From Vibrio sp. ED004 (lineage in GTDB: Bacteria; Pseudomonadota; Gammaproteobacteria; Enterobacterales; Vibrionaceae), in assembly GCF_023206395.1 (NCBI RefSeq), contig NZ_CP066149.1:3410001-3474000 (forward strand): a DNA stretch of 64,000 bases. The letters are read 5' to 3'. The notes beneath the pieces were generated by a model that searched no databases, was not told where the DNA came from, and saw nothing but the letters and a program-made list of their open reading frames with translations. The position numbers and the translations under genes were made by a program. This document shows, one piece after another, positions 17,619 through 26,075 of this stretch. The stretch's first letter is position 1, and each line of letters opens with the position of its first letter.

Positions 17619-18626
17619 ATGAGGCCAAGCTTTCCTTCAATAGGTGAGGTAGTGAAGGTCATACTTGATTGTTCAGGGATGATTGTCGGAGATTTGGAAG
17701 ATGAAAACGGTGGTAATAAAAAGACCCAGAAGAAAATGTTATCCAGGTTGGCTAAAGAAGAAGGTGATCTAAACAACAACTTAAACGCAATTTTTGAACT
17801 TGGGCGAGAATATTTAGAGTTATATCTTAAAGAGTCGAAAGTCATTGATAGCATAATGCTTTGTTTTGAGGAACTGGTTGGAGAATATCGGCGAATTCAA
17901 GCAACTGAAGGAACCTATCTGAGTAAAAAGGAAACGATTAGGTGGCTTATTCAAGCTAGATTTATTGATATTTTTGTATATTCATATTATCGATATAGCC
18001 ATTTTTACAACGTATCTTCTTTGGGTCTGAACTTACCAAGAGGGGCTTGGTGGTTGCCAAGTTCAAATGAGAACTCTCTGACTAAAGTATGGAATTGGAT
18101 TTATCATAAATTTGGCTTATCTCAAACGAAATTCCATGATCCTAGCTTGTCTCCAACTGAGGAGGCGAGATTACCTTCCAAGCTTCACTCTCATAGACGG
18201 AAGCAAAATTTAGAAAACGCACAACGCTGGATATCTAGTAAAGCGTTACCTAGCTTATCAAGTTTGGTCACAAACCTAGAACAATCTATAGAGGTGCACA
18301 GATTAGTGTCTGGTATACATGTTTCGAAAGTGGAACGAGAGTCGTTTCTATTGGTCTTGATGATCGCAAGGTTATCCACAGCGGCGTTTAGGCAGATTAA
18401 CGAAGCGTATGATATTGAGTTCTCAAAAGCTTTGTCTAAACACCTTTATGGGCAGAATCGACGTCTTAGAGAAGAACTAAGTTATTTTGTTAAGAATGTG
18501 CAAAAACAGATTTTTGAACAAAAGGTAATTGAAGCTGCCAGTCAAGACTGGGTGTGGAAGAATGAGACGGACTTTTTTTGGCGTTGCCGGGCTTCATGGG
18601 TCAATTGTGGTGTTGGGGAGCTATAG
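17619..18626 (+). CDS. 335-aa helical protein of unknown function
   Basis: I do not recognise this protein. It is mostly alpha-helical and soluble, with an acidic, Lys-rich N-terminus, an aromatic-rich centre (residues 115-160, many Tyr/Trp) and a C-terminal half with long amphipathic helices. The end is Trp/Cys-rich (WVWKNETDFFWRCRASWVNC). GAGGAA precedes the ATG. The stop is 3 nt before the next start, so the two are coupled. Its place between a tRNA and a defence operon suggests an accessory, possibly defence or toxin, role. This is inference from context only. Confidence 0.7.
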   Translation: MRPSFPSIGEVVKVILDCSGMIVGDLEDENGGNKKTQKKMLSRLAKEEGDLNNNLNAIFELGREYLELYLKESKVIDSIMLCFEELVGEYRRIQATEGTYLSKKETIRWLIQARFIDIFVYSYYRYSHFYNVSSLGLNLPRGAWWLPSSNENSLTKVWNWIYHKFGLSQTKFHDPSLSPTEEARLPSKLHSHRRKQNLENAQRWISSKALPSLSSLVTNLEQSIEVHRLVSGIHVSKVERESFLLVLMIARLSTAAFRQINEAYDIEFSKALSKHLYGQNRRLREELSYFVKNVQKQIFEQKVIEAASQDWVWKNETDFFWRCRASWVNCGVGEL

Positions 18627-18629
18627 TCA

Positions 18630-19102
18630 ATGCACCGACAATATGGTCAACAATTTAGTACGAATGAATGGATCAGAGCATCGTGCAATAAAATAACTCC
18701 TTTTGTAACTTTCTCTGAAATTCAAGCTACCAGAGAGACAAATAAAAATGTACCTCCGGATAACTTTTTTGAAATGATGGAAGCCGGGTTCAAGCTTAAA
18801 AAGCGAATAAATTCGAAAAAGACATAGCCATTTACGCGGCAAAGATAAGCGGCACGGTGTTAGCTCCATACTTGGGTTGGCTTGTTGATTGGTGCTATGC
18901 GACATGGTACTACAGGTTCGAACAAGACGATTTAGCTTATCCATTCTACAAATCTGCTTATGAAAGTGCGAGATATTCGGTAGGTCAGTCCCATTATGCG
19001 TTGGTTAATCAATATATTGAGAGTTGTGCAAAAAACGGTAAACGGAGAGAGTTTAATAAAGCGGTTGCTTGGGCATACTACATCGGTCTTAAAGTCCGAT
19101 GA
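18630..19102 (+). pseudogene. Small unknown gene, interrupted by one frameshift
   Basis: Two ORFs (18630-18827 and 18857-19102) read as one protein of about 157 residues if one base is corrected in the A-run near 18798-18803. The joined product passes through EAGFKLKK, FEKDIAIYAAKISGTVLAPYLGWL and QSHYALVNQYIESC. The N-terminal part is polar; the C-terminal part has an aromatic amphipathic region (WLVDWCYATWYYRFEQDD). It starts 3 nt after the 335-aa gene. The break could be a read error or real inactivation. Family not recognised. Confidence 0.6.
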
Positions 19103-19199
19103 ATTCGAGATGGCTATGTTAGTGATCAGGCAAATGCCGTTGAATTCGGCTATCAAATGTTTTCTAGACCTTGTGCAAGGTATGCGATTGTTTAATATG

Positions 19200-19219
19200 A
19201 TGCTGCCATTGCGGCAGCA
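19200..19219 (+). terminator. Possible terminator of the three-gene unit
   Basis: Short GC-rich hairpin TGCTGCC...GGCAGCA about 100 nt after the broken gene, with a TTTTG soon after. Weak evidence. Confidence 0.35.
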
Positions 19220-19275
19220 CCGTGTGCTTTTGTAGTCAACACTTCGGCTAATTGGAGCGTAAAGCAAAAGCCCCA

Positions 19276-20142
19276 TCAGAAAGCCAAATACGGCCTCAGC
19301 TCATCAAAATTCCCTAAGATGATTTGTTGGCCTTTGGGGTTCGAATTCAACACATTAATATCGATGTTATAAGCATCCAGAACATAGCGAACCAATGCTG
19401 CGTTCGTCGGTATTGTCAGGGTGCCTTTTTCCATACCGTAGTCGTGTGCAATCACTTTGGCCTGGGCTTCGGTCAATCTTGAGTCGGGGATTAACTTAAT
19501 AGATAGATGAGTATTCCAAAACTCATCTTGTTCTTTCCCTTTTATTTTTTTTGTCTCGAGAGTTGGAATACCTCGAATTCGGCTCAGCACGAAATCTCGA
19601 TAACCTTCTGAGTGTTCACAATAAGCTCGAACATGCCAGCGTAGTGGTGTACAAACGAGTGTATGTGGAGAGATAATCCGTTCTATTTCTTCACCATTTT
19701 TCAACGACGTGTAGCTTAAATCGACACGTTTCTTCTCTCTTATAGCTTGAACCAGTGGGCGTAAAATTTCAGGTGCGATGTTACGTGTCACCGGGCGGAC
19801 CATTGTTGTATTTTCAAAGCCCATATCAAGTTCTTTAAATGTGATGGTCATATCTTCACTTCTCGAAAGAATGTGCAAATATTCATCAGCATGGCCGCTT
19901 GTTAGGCGTGGAGCAAAGCAATCATTGGGCTTATATCCTTTCAACTGCTTATCGTAGACAAGGTTGCCTGGCGCTAAATCGGTTAGGTAGGTGTTGATGT
20001 CTTTAGATGCTTGCTGCCTACCAATACCAAAGCTCTTAATCAGGTGATTGGTTGTTAACCGCCCCTCCCACAGCGCGATGATTTCTATCATTCTGTAGCG
20101 AAATAGTAGATCCCACCGAATTGGCCATTTGCTCATTATCAA
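19276..20142 (-). CDS. WYL-domain transcriptional repressor (BrxR/CapW-like)
   Basis: A 288-residue regulator. The N-terminal winged helix-turn-helix (about residues 15-60, LTTNHLIKSFGIGRQQASKDI) is followed by a linker, a WYL domain at about 125-205 (ending PLRWHVRAYCEH, then FVLSRIRG) and a C-terminal extension (residues 220-288). Regulators of this build sit beside BREX, CBASS and other defence operons and repress them until a ligand binds. It is divergent from the Wadjet-like operon with about 90 bp between, so it most likely controls that operon and itself. Confidence 0.85.
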   Translation of the reverse strand: MIMSKWPIRWDLLFRYRMIEIIALWEGRLTTNHLIKSFGIGRQQASKDINTYLTDLAPGNLVYDKQLKGYKPNDCFAPRLTSGHADEYLHILSRSEDMTITFKELDMGFENTTMVRPVTRNIAPEILRPLVQAIREKKRVDLSYTSLKNGEEIERIISPHTLVCTPLRWHVRAYCEHSEGYRDFVLSRIRGIPTLETKKIKGKEQDEFWNTHLSIKLIPDSRLTEAQAKVIAHDYGMEKGTLTIPTNAALVRYVLDAYNIDINVLNSNPKGQQIILGNFDELRPYLAF

Positions 20143-20232
20143 ATTCCTGTCTAGTTATGCGACGTGTGTATGTAATCAGTATTTACCTGTCGTTATTAGC
20201 GTCATATTATTGGGTCTGCTGTAGTTAAGTCA
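20143..20232. promoter_or_regulatory. Divergent promoter region, WYL repressor / Wadjet-like operon
   Basis: The only non-coding DNA between the repressor and the operon, 90 bp and AT-rich, so it must hold both promoters and the operator. I could not define a clean palindrome by eye. Confidence 0.45.
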
Positions 20233-21048
20233 ATGCAAGGATTTGGACATGCTGAAATGAAACTTAATCGATATCTCAATAAAATCTCACAGGGAGATTC
20301 GATCAACTTAGAGTACTTCCTCAAGTCTTTGCCATTCTCAGACATCAATGAATGGCGGAAAATTTATCGTGCAACTCGTCTCAAGAGTGGTCATCAATTG
20401 GAGATACTCGATGAAGAGCGGCATCTCGCACTTTATGAGCCAGAGGTATGCGATAGAGTTGCAGCATCTAACTTGGGGCGCTCGCATGATTTCCCTAGTA
20501 ACTTTGCTCACGTTTTGGTTTTGAACAGCACCACTAAATCACTGGTTCCGTTTGTTACTGTATCCGATATTGATGGTTTCAAAACCCACGGTAGCCTCAT
20601 GGGCAAACGAGCAGTCCTTATAGAGAATATTGAGAATTTCTATCGATATCGAGAGTTCCTAGAGCTAATTGGTCATCCATCATTAGCTGAAAATTCAGAC
20701 ATCATTTTTGGTGCAGGCAACCAAATATGCCACTATTTGAACCGACCATTTTTATCTACTTATGATGAAATCTATTGTGCTCAAGACGTTGAATTGGGGG
20801 GGCTGACTGTGTACGGAACTCTCAAAAAGTCACTTCCTCAATGTGAATGGCTTGCTCCAGTAGATTGGGACGTATTTCAAAACAAATTCAAACTCAAACC
20901 CAAAAGTGCAGATCACTTAGCTAAAGCGATAGAACTGGCTCGAAATCTTGGCTTAGACTCAGAAGCCGATCTTATGAACAAAACTCGCTTATTCCTAGAG
21001 CAAGAGGCTCTATTACCCGAAATACGACAGGATTCCACCGATGTTTAA
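20233..21048 (+). CDS. JetD/MksG-like Toprim nuclease subunit (compact)
   Basis: A 271-residue protein. The C-terminal half resembles the Toprim domain of Wadjet JetD: an acidic motif LIENIENF (Glu131/Glu134), a glycine turn IIFGAGNQ, and YCAQDVELGGL (Asp185, Glu187) at the place of the GDxDxxG motif, then APVDWD. JetD subunits cleave plasmid DNA extruded by the SMC complex. JetD is usually near 400 residues; this one lacks most of the N-terminal arm. Its stop overlaps the SMC start by 8 nt. A start at 20257 is possible. Confidence 0.7.
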   Translation: MQGFGHAEMKLNRYLNKISQGDSINLEYFLKSLPFSDINEWRKIYRATRLKSGHQLEILDEERHLALYEPEVCDRVAASNLGRSHDFPSNFAHVLVLNSTTKSLVPFVTVSDIDGFKTHGSLMGKRAVLIENIENFYRYREFLELIGHPSLAENSDIIFGAGNQICHYLNRPFLSTYDEIYCAQDVELGGLTVYGTLKKSLPQCEWLAPVDWDVFQNKFKLKPKSADHLAKAIELARNLGLDSEADLMNKTRLFLEQEALLPEIRQDSTDV

Positions 21049-23980
21049 CAATCCAATAGATAATCTTCTAATCAGTATATCGCGCTTGGTTGCAGTAGAT
21101 AGTGCCGGCGTTGCAATTGCAGAAATTGACCTGCGTGAAGGAGGGATTCTTATCGGTGGAGGGAACATCGGTAAAACTTCCATTCTGAACGCCATTCGAC
21201 TCTTTTTGCTGCCAGAAGAGAACTTTAAAGATTCAAAAAATAAATTTGGCTTTTCAGATAAAGAAGGCAACTTTTACTCCAATGATGAGTGTTTTGAGCA
21301 TTACTTCCCAAGCAGCACCAGCTTCCTGATTTTGGAATGTGACAACTACCTCGGCGGGCCAATGCCCCATTGTCAGATACTCTATCGTGGTAACTCTGAT
21401 AAACTCGATTATCGTCGTATGTTCACATCACTTCGGTATGCGCAAATACGTCATCTTTTTTGGGATGACAACGTTGGGGATGATGGCATTGGTGGCCGGG
21501 TGGATGATTTATCACCCAGCAAAGTGCAGGCTTTTCTAAAGCGTGAAGATAAGCACTTTAAATCATTAGTACGCGCTTCCGCGATTAAGGAAGTGATCTA
21601 TGCGAATCAACTACTCGATATTGATGCGATGCGTTTTTGTTTATTTCCCCTCAACTCAACCAAAGATGCAGATGTTGATGCTTTTCGCGCACTCGTTCGC
21701 TTGCTATTTGATATGAAAACAGGATCAGATGCGGTTCGTTTGGCTGTGGCCAATATCATTGAATCGAGAAAGAAGGAGCGCAAAGACGAGCTCAATTTTG
21801 ATATTGATGCTTTTATTAATCATAACGACATGTTGTCACGTCGCGAGCTAATACTCAAAAAAATTGAAAGCCTAAGACCTGAGTACGAAAAGCTTGCCAT
21901 CAGTCATCAGCAATTAGTAAGCAATAAAAATGCTGAAGATGCGTTGATGCAGTACGCTATGATGATTGACAGCCGAATCAATCAAGAAAACCAAACTCTT
22001 GAGCAAGAAGAGACACAGTTAACGTTACAGAAAGGAAAAGTACGGTCGGCCAAAAAAGCGTGTGATGACACGGTCGATAAACAAAAGACACTGAAAGGTG
22101 GGGTTAAAGTACTCGTTCGTCAGCAGAAGAAACTCGATGAGATTGTGCAAGAGACGGATCTTATCCTTAACATCTACGATAAAAGTGAGACGATAGACGA
22201 CATTATATCAGGCCACCGTGAACACCTAGATGATAGAAAAGAAGCGTTAAGATTAAAGGAAGATGCAGAGGCTCTACAAACTGAATTAGAAACCCTCAAG
22301 CAAGAAGTTTCTAACCTTAGCGAGAGTGAAGCTCGCTATCAAGCGTCGGTCAATGCTCAACAATTCAAGCTGTTTAACCAGTTACCTGAAAGTGCTTGGA
22401 TGAAGTTAGCAGCGGTTAATGAGGAGTTGGCGGACTCTAACCCCGCAAGAGTGTTATCCTCATCTGAGAGGCAGGCAATTGAGTCATTTACCGATTTATT
22501 AGAAGAAAAACAGCAGCACTACGCACTTTGGGACTTAACGTTAGAGTCCATCCCAAGCATAAATCGAGAGTCTGACCAAATTCGGTTATCTAAAGTACAA
22601 GAGGCCTTAGAACAAAAACGCAAGCGAGTCGCAGAACTCAGTGCAATGGGTAATCAATCCCGCATTGAGCGAATTAAAGAAATTACGGCGCTTAAAACGG
22701 AAATCAAACGTACTGAAACTGAAATCAACTTGCTAAAAGCATACACAAATAATGCAGATCAGCTTCAAGAGACTAATAAAGAACTAGCGGAAGCCGAAGA
22801 AGCGCGTGAGTCGTTACAAAAACAGTTCGATGTACAAAATGATCTGTGGGTACAAGAGAAGCACTCGTTTGACGCACAAACTCACAAATTAACCGAGAAA
22901 AAAGAACAAGTAGAAAAATTAACTGGACGCAGCATTAGGGTCAAAGCGGAACTTCAGGCGCATCATCTGCCAGTCAGTGATTTCTCAGTTTTACCCGATC
23001 AAACCCTCGACCTTTCGGAAGAAACACTACGAGATCGAATTGATGCTCTACACAAAAAGCGTCAAGCAAAGACCGAAATTACCGAAAAAATCCAAGGTTT
23101 TGTCAGAGCACAAGTGCTAGAAAATGACGATAAGTTGATGCTCTCGCACCTAGATGACGAGCTTCTAGAACACGCATTTCACCAACTCCAAACTCGCTAT
23201 CAAGGCTTAGATGATGAGTTTGATATTCTGCGTAAAAACTTTATTGAACATAAGCACACTGTTCACGCCATCATCAATGAATTAAAAAATAATCGAGAAT
23301 TAGTTTTCCAGTTTGAACAGAGTATTAACCGTGCGTTTGAAGGGTTAGAGATCAATGACTTGTCACAGGTTGAAGCCAAAATCAAGGTTGAGGCGCGATT
23401 TGATGACCTAGTGAGGGAAATCGAGTTTTTTGATACGCACTCAGATCAAAAAGCCTCGGAGCAGTTTATTGAACGCCTCAAAGCTTTTAGCAAGAAGTTT
23501 TTCCCAGAAGGCAAAGCCGCGCTGCTGACCATGGAGCAGATCGTCTCTGGCATTAGCTATAGAGTTAAAAAGCGTGGTCAAAATGGTTGGGAGAGCAAGT
23601 CACAGTCCACCTCTACTATCATGCTGATCAATATCAAGCTGGTGGAAATTTTGTTGAGCCGATTAAGAAATAGCGCTTGTGCAACCCAATTTCCACTAGT
23701 GATAGATGAAGGTGCTTCGGTGGATAGTTCACAATTTGATTGGCTGTTGCCAAATATGAAAAAAGCAGGCTTTCGAGTTTTAAGTGCTTCTACTAACTCG
23801 GCATCCAGTGAGATCATCTTTAAGTTTGGTCAACATTTTCGTTTGGATTCGATGCGCACTTCAAAACCCTACGATGAAGCTCGGACCATCGCTTATACAG
23901 GCATACCAGAAAGCTTTGTGATAAAAGGAAGTGCGCTGGATAGAGAGCAACTCGATATGTTTGGAGAGGCAGATGAGTGA
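21041..23980 (+). CDS. JetC/MksB-like SMC ATPase
   Basis: A 979-residue SMC-type ATPase. Walker A GGGNIGKTS lies at residues 39-47, long coiled coils at about 280-760 with a hinge-like break, a signature-like SKSQSTSTIML near 851, and Walker B FPLVIDEGAS near 885. The length fits short-arm MksB rather than MukB (about 1480). In MksBEFG/Wadjet this subunit extrudes DNA loops and recognises small circular DNA. It overlaps the flanking genes by 8 nt on each side, in one operon. Confidence 0.85.
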   Translation: MFNNPIDNLLISISRLVAVDSAGVAIAEIDLREGGILIGGGNIGKTSILNAIRLFLLPEENFKDSKNKFGFSDKEGNFYSNDECFEHYFPSSTSFLILECDNYLGGPMPHCQILYRGNSDKLDYRRMFTSLRYAQIRHLFWDDNVGDDGIGGRVDDLSPSKVQAFLKREDKHFKSLVRASAIKEVIYANQLLDIDAMRFCLFPLNSTKDADVDAFRALVRLLFDMKTGSDAVRLAVANIIESRKKERKDELNFDIDAFINHNDMLSRRELILKKIESLRPEYEKLAISHQQLVSNKNAEDALMQYAMMIDSRINQENQTLEQEETQLTLQKGKVRSAKKACDDTVDKQKTLKGGVKVLVRQQKKLDEIVQETDLILNIYDKSETIDDIISGHREHLDDRKEALRLKEDAEALQTELETLKQEVSNLSESEARYQASVNAQQFKLFNQLPESAWMKLAAVNEELADSNPARVLSSSERQAIESFTDLLEEKQQHYALWDLTLESIPSINRESDQIRLSKVQEALEQKRKRVAELSAMGNQSRIERIKEITALKTEIKRTETEINLLKAYTNNADQLQETNKELAEAEEARESLQKQFDVQNDLWVQEKHSFDAQTHKLTEKKEQVEKLTGRSIRVKAELQAHHLPVSDFSVLPDQTLDLSEETLRDRIDALHKKRQAKTEITEKIQGFVRAQVLENDDKLMLSHLDDELLEHAFHQLQTRYQGLDDEFDILRKNFIEHKHTVHAIINELKNNRELVFQFEQSINRAFEGLEINDLSQVEAKIKVEARFDDLVREIEFFDTHSDQKASEQFIERLKAFSKKFFPEGKAALLTMEQIVSGISYRVKKRGQNGWESKSQSTSTIMLINIKLVEILLSRLRNSACATQFPLVIDEGASVDSSQFDWLLPNMKKAGFRVLSASTNSASSEIIFKFGQHFRLDSMRTSKPYDEARTIAYTGIPESFVIKGSALDREQLDMFGEADE

Positions 23981-25385
23981 TAAAAGACTTCTGACCATCC
24001 CCACGTTTGCCATTATGCTTGAACATCATACCATAATGAGGGATGTGATCCGGACAATGGATGAGGGGGGTGAGCCTTATGTAAGAGAAGCGACCTTCAT
24101 CTCTAGGTTGCACCGATACATACAAGGGCAAAGCAAAGATAAACAGAAACAATTACGTACTGCCTTTTCTACCGATAACTTGTTAGCGACCCATATCTTA
24201 GTCGACAAAGATGAGTTTGGTGGTGAAAGTCGCCTGATCTTTGATCGAGCCGTGATCGGGGTGTTTCGTCTCTTTGATCGTAGCTTGTTTCAAGACCTGA
24301 CAGACGTAGCGCTCAAAGTCCAGTTAGGAGGCATACGCCTACTTTTAGAAAAGCTTCAGTCGGGCTCAATGCTGTATAGCGATGGCAACTTAGATTTTAA
24401 GGAGCTAATTGATGAGTTGTTTCATCAATTAAGTGAGCTTCTAAACAGCATTCGTTTGAACTTGGTAAAAATGCAAACGATCAATCAGGAGCTCAGTGAT
24501 GCGAGTGAACTTGCCGCCAAATCGGAGAACCCACAAGTGTTCTCACTCCTCCAACAAGAGTCGATAGAAAAAATATCGCTCTTGCTATCGAGGCACATAC
24601 TGCCCACGCGACAATTTTTGGATGAGAAAAGTCGGTTGAAAGATGGGCCGAACTTGTTTGAGTGTCTGCAAAGTTTACGCAGTCAATTTGAGCGCCATCA
24701 AGATCACCCACGGGCGAACGCGATGTTGAGATATGAGGTGAGCTTTAACAGTTTTCACAAACAGATCAGCAAAGTATCGCATTCAGTAGACCAGTTTTTG
24801 GCCCGTTCCAAAAAGCGTCTTCAACAGTTTAATGCCATTGAAACGGCATTTGGTGATTTAGTCAAAGAGCTCGATGCGACAAAGCACAACCTAAAACGCA
24901 GCCAGATAGGTGGGCAATTTGCTCGTGATAACGGCACCTTTATGGGGTTAATGCAGCAAGCAAGACCCAAAGTGCTTCGTATCAGTAGTTCAGAAGCCTA
25001 CCTCAACAATGTAGTGAGTGATATAGATGCGCGAGTTGCGGATAAAGGCCTGCTAGATCAGGGCCGTTATGTTGAGTTAGTCAGCACTAAAGATGATTCC
25101 ACGGAACGAAGGCTCGTTCGCGCAGAGCAGATCTTTGAATTGGTGAAACAGATGAAAATGGCCGAATATCAAGATCTCACGCTCTCACTTCATAGGCGCC
25201 TCAAAGAACATCTGGTTGACTATCATTTTGTTGACCTACTGGAAGGGCTTAACTTCCTATTACGCAGTGAAGCGATGCTTGATGGACACATACTTAAAAT
25301 GACTAATTTCCGCCAACGCATTACCCAAAGCGACACTATTTATCTATACCGTAAAATTCGAACAGAGCGAGTAACTAATCCATGA
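23973..25385 (+). CDS. JetA/MksF-like kleisin subunit
   Basis: About 470 residues, helical, with no membrane segment. An N-terminal winged-helix-like region (TIPTFAIMLEHH... REATFISRLHRYI), a helical core and a basic C-terminal domain fit the MukF/MksF kleisin that bridges the SMC heads. The ATG at 23973 lies in an ATGAGTGA overlap with the SMC stop and has GGAGAGG upstream. The frame is open further 5' but that part would lie inside jetC. The assignment rests largely on operon context and size. Confidence 0.72.
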   Translation: MSDKRLLTIPTFAIMLEHHTIMRDVIRTMDEGGEPYVREATFISRLHRYIQGQSKDKQKQLRTAFSTDNLLATHILVDKDEFGGESRLIFDRAVIGVFRLFDRSLFQDLTDVALKVQLGGIRLLLEKLQSGSMLYSDGNLDFKELIDELFHQLSELLNSIRLNLVKMQTINQELSDASELAAKSENPQVFSLLQQESIEKISLLLSRHILPTRQFLDEKSRLKDGPNLFECLQSLRSQFERHQDHPRANAMLRYEVSFNSFHKQISKVSHSVDQFLARSKKRLQQFNAIETAFGDLVKELDATKHNLKRSQIGGQFARDNGTFMGLMQQARPKVLRISSSEAYLNNVVSDIDARVADKGLLDQGRYVELVSTKDDSTERRLVRAEQIFELVKQMKMAEYQDLTLSLHRRLKEHLVDYHFVDLLEGLNFLLRSEAMLDGHILKMTNFRQRITQSDTIYLYRKIRTERVTNP

Positions 25386-25945
25386 CTCCATTTTCTCAAA
25401 TAAGCATGGTGAAAAGCCAGCAGATATACACTACATTCGTCAATGGTAAGGTTATCACTAAGCAAGCTTATGACCTTTACCAGCAACGTTTTATTGAGAG
25501 TCCGCTTTATACCGAACTTTATAATAACCTAGAGCACTTTATACAGCTTTACCTACACATTGGTTTCACGCTCAATTTCAATGTAGAAGGGGAGTTTTTC
25601 TATATCAGTCGTAGTGAGGTAGAAGAAGACGCAGACACCAATGCCACCAAAATTCAGGCTATGTTATTAATTATTGCCCGCTACTGGGTAGATAAAGGTT
25701 TTGACCTCGACGATCTAACTACGCCGGTTCTTGGGCTCGGGCGTACGGCACTAGAAGAGATTGCAGAGCAAACCATCTATGACGATATTCGACAGGCGCT
25801 TGGAATCGAAACTTGGGAAAAGGCCATAAACTATCTTGCAGATCGAAACTTTCTCTACCCTTGCGGTGATAAGCATTACGTTCTAAGTTCAGCCGGAATG
25901 TATTTTTTGAACTTACATGTTGAGAAATACTCAGAAGATCAGTAA
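25382..25945 (+). CDS. JetB/MksE-like subunit
   Basis: A 187-residue protein whose start overlaps the kleisin stop by 4 nt (ATGA). The C-terminal part (WEKAINYLADRNFLYPCGDKHYVLSSAGMYFLNL) reads as a winged helix, as in MukE/MksE, which bind the kleisin. It is the last gene of the D-C-A-B operon. Size and position support the call; sequence similarity to known MksE cannot be measured here. Confidence 0.7.
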   Translation: MTPFSQISMVKSQQIYTTFVNGKVITKQAYDLYQQRFIESPLYTELYNNLEHFIQLYLHIGFTLNFNVEGEFFYISRSEVEEDADTNATKIQAMLLIIARYWVDKGFDLDDLTTPVLGLGRTALEEIAEQTIYDDIRQALGIETWEKAINYLADRNFLYPCGDKHYVLSSAGMYFLNLHVEKYSEDQ

Positions 25946-26024
25946 GAGTGTCAATTAAAAGCTCGAGTGGTTTTATTTCTAATCATCTACCAGGTGTTTG
26001 TGAATCAACTCTTTATTAACAACC

Positions 26025-26049
26025 CAAAGCCCACTAAATGTGGGCTTTG
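26025..26049. terminator. Hairpin between the Wadjet-like operon and purA
   Basis: 10-bp perfect stem CAAAGCCCAC / GTGGGCTTTG with loop TAAAT between two converging genes. The T run is short on both strands. Confidence 0.6.
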
Positions 26050-26075
26050 ATGTAGATGTTGTACCGTCTTCTAAA

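Noticed and set aside
17205..26030. Classical integrative island with attL/attR
   Set aside because: No integrase gene and no copy of the tRNA 3' end was found near the right edge by eye.
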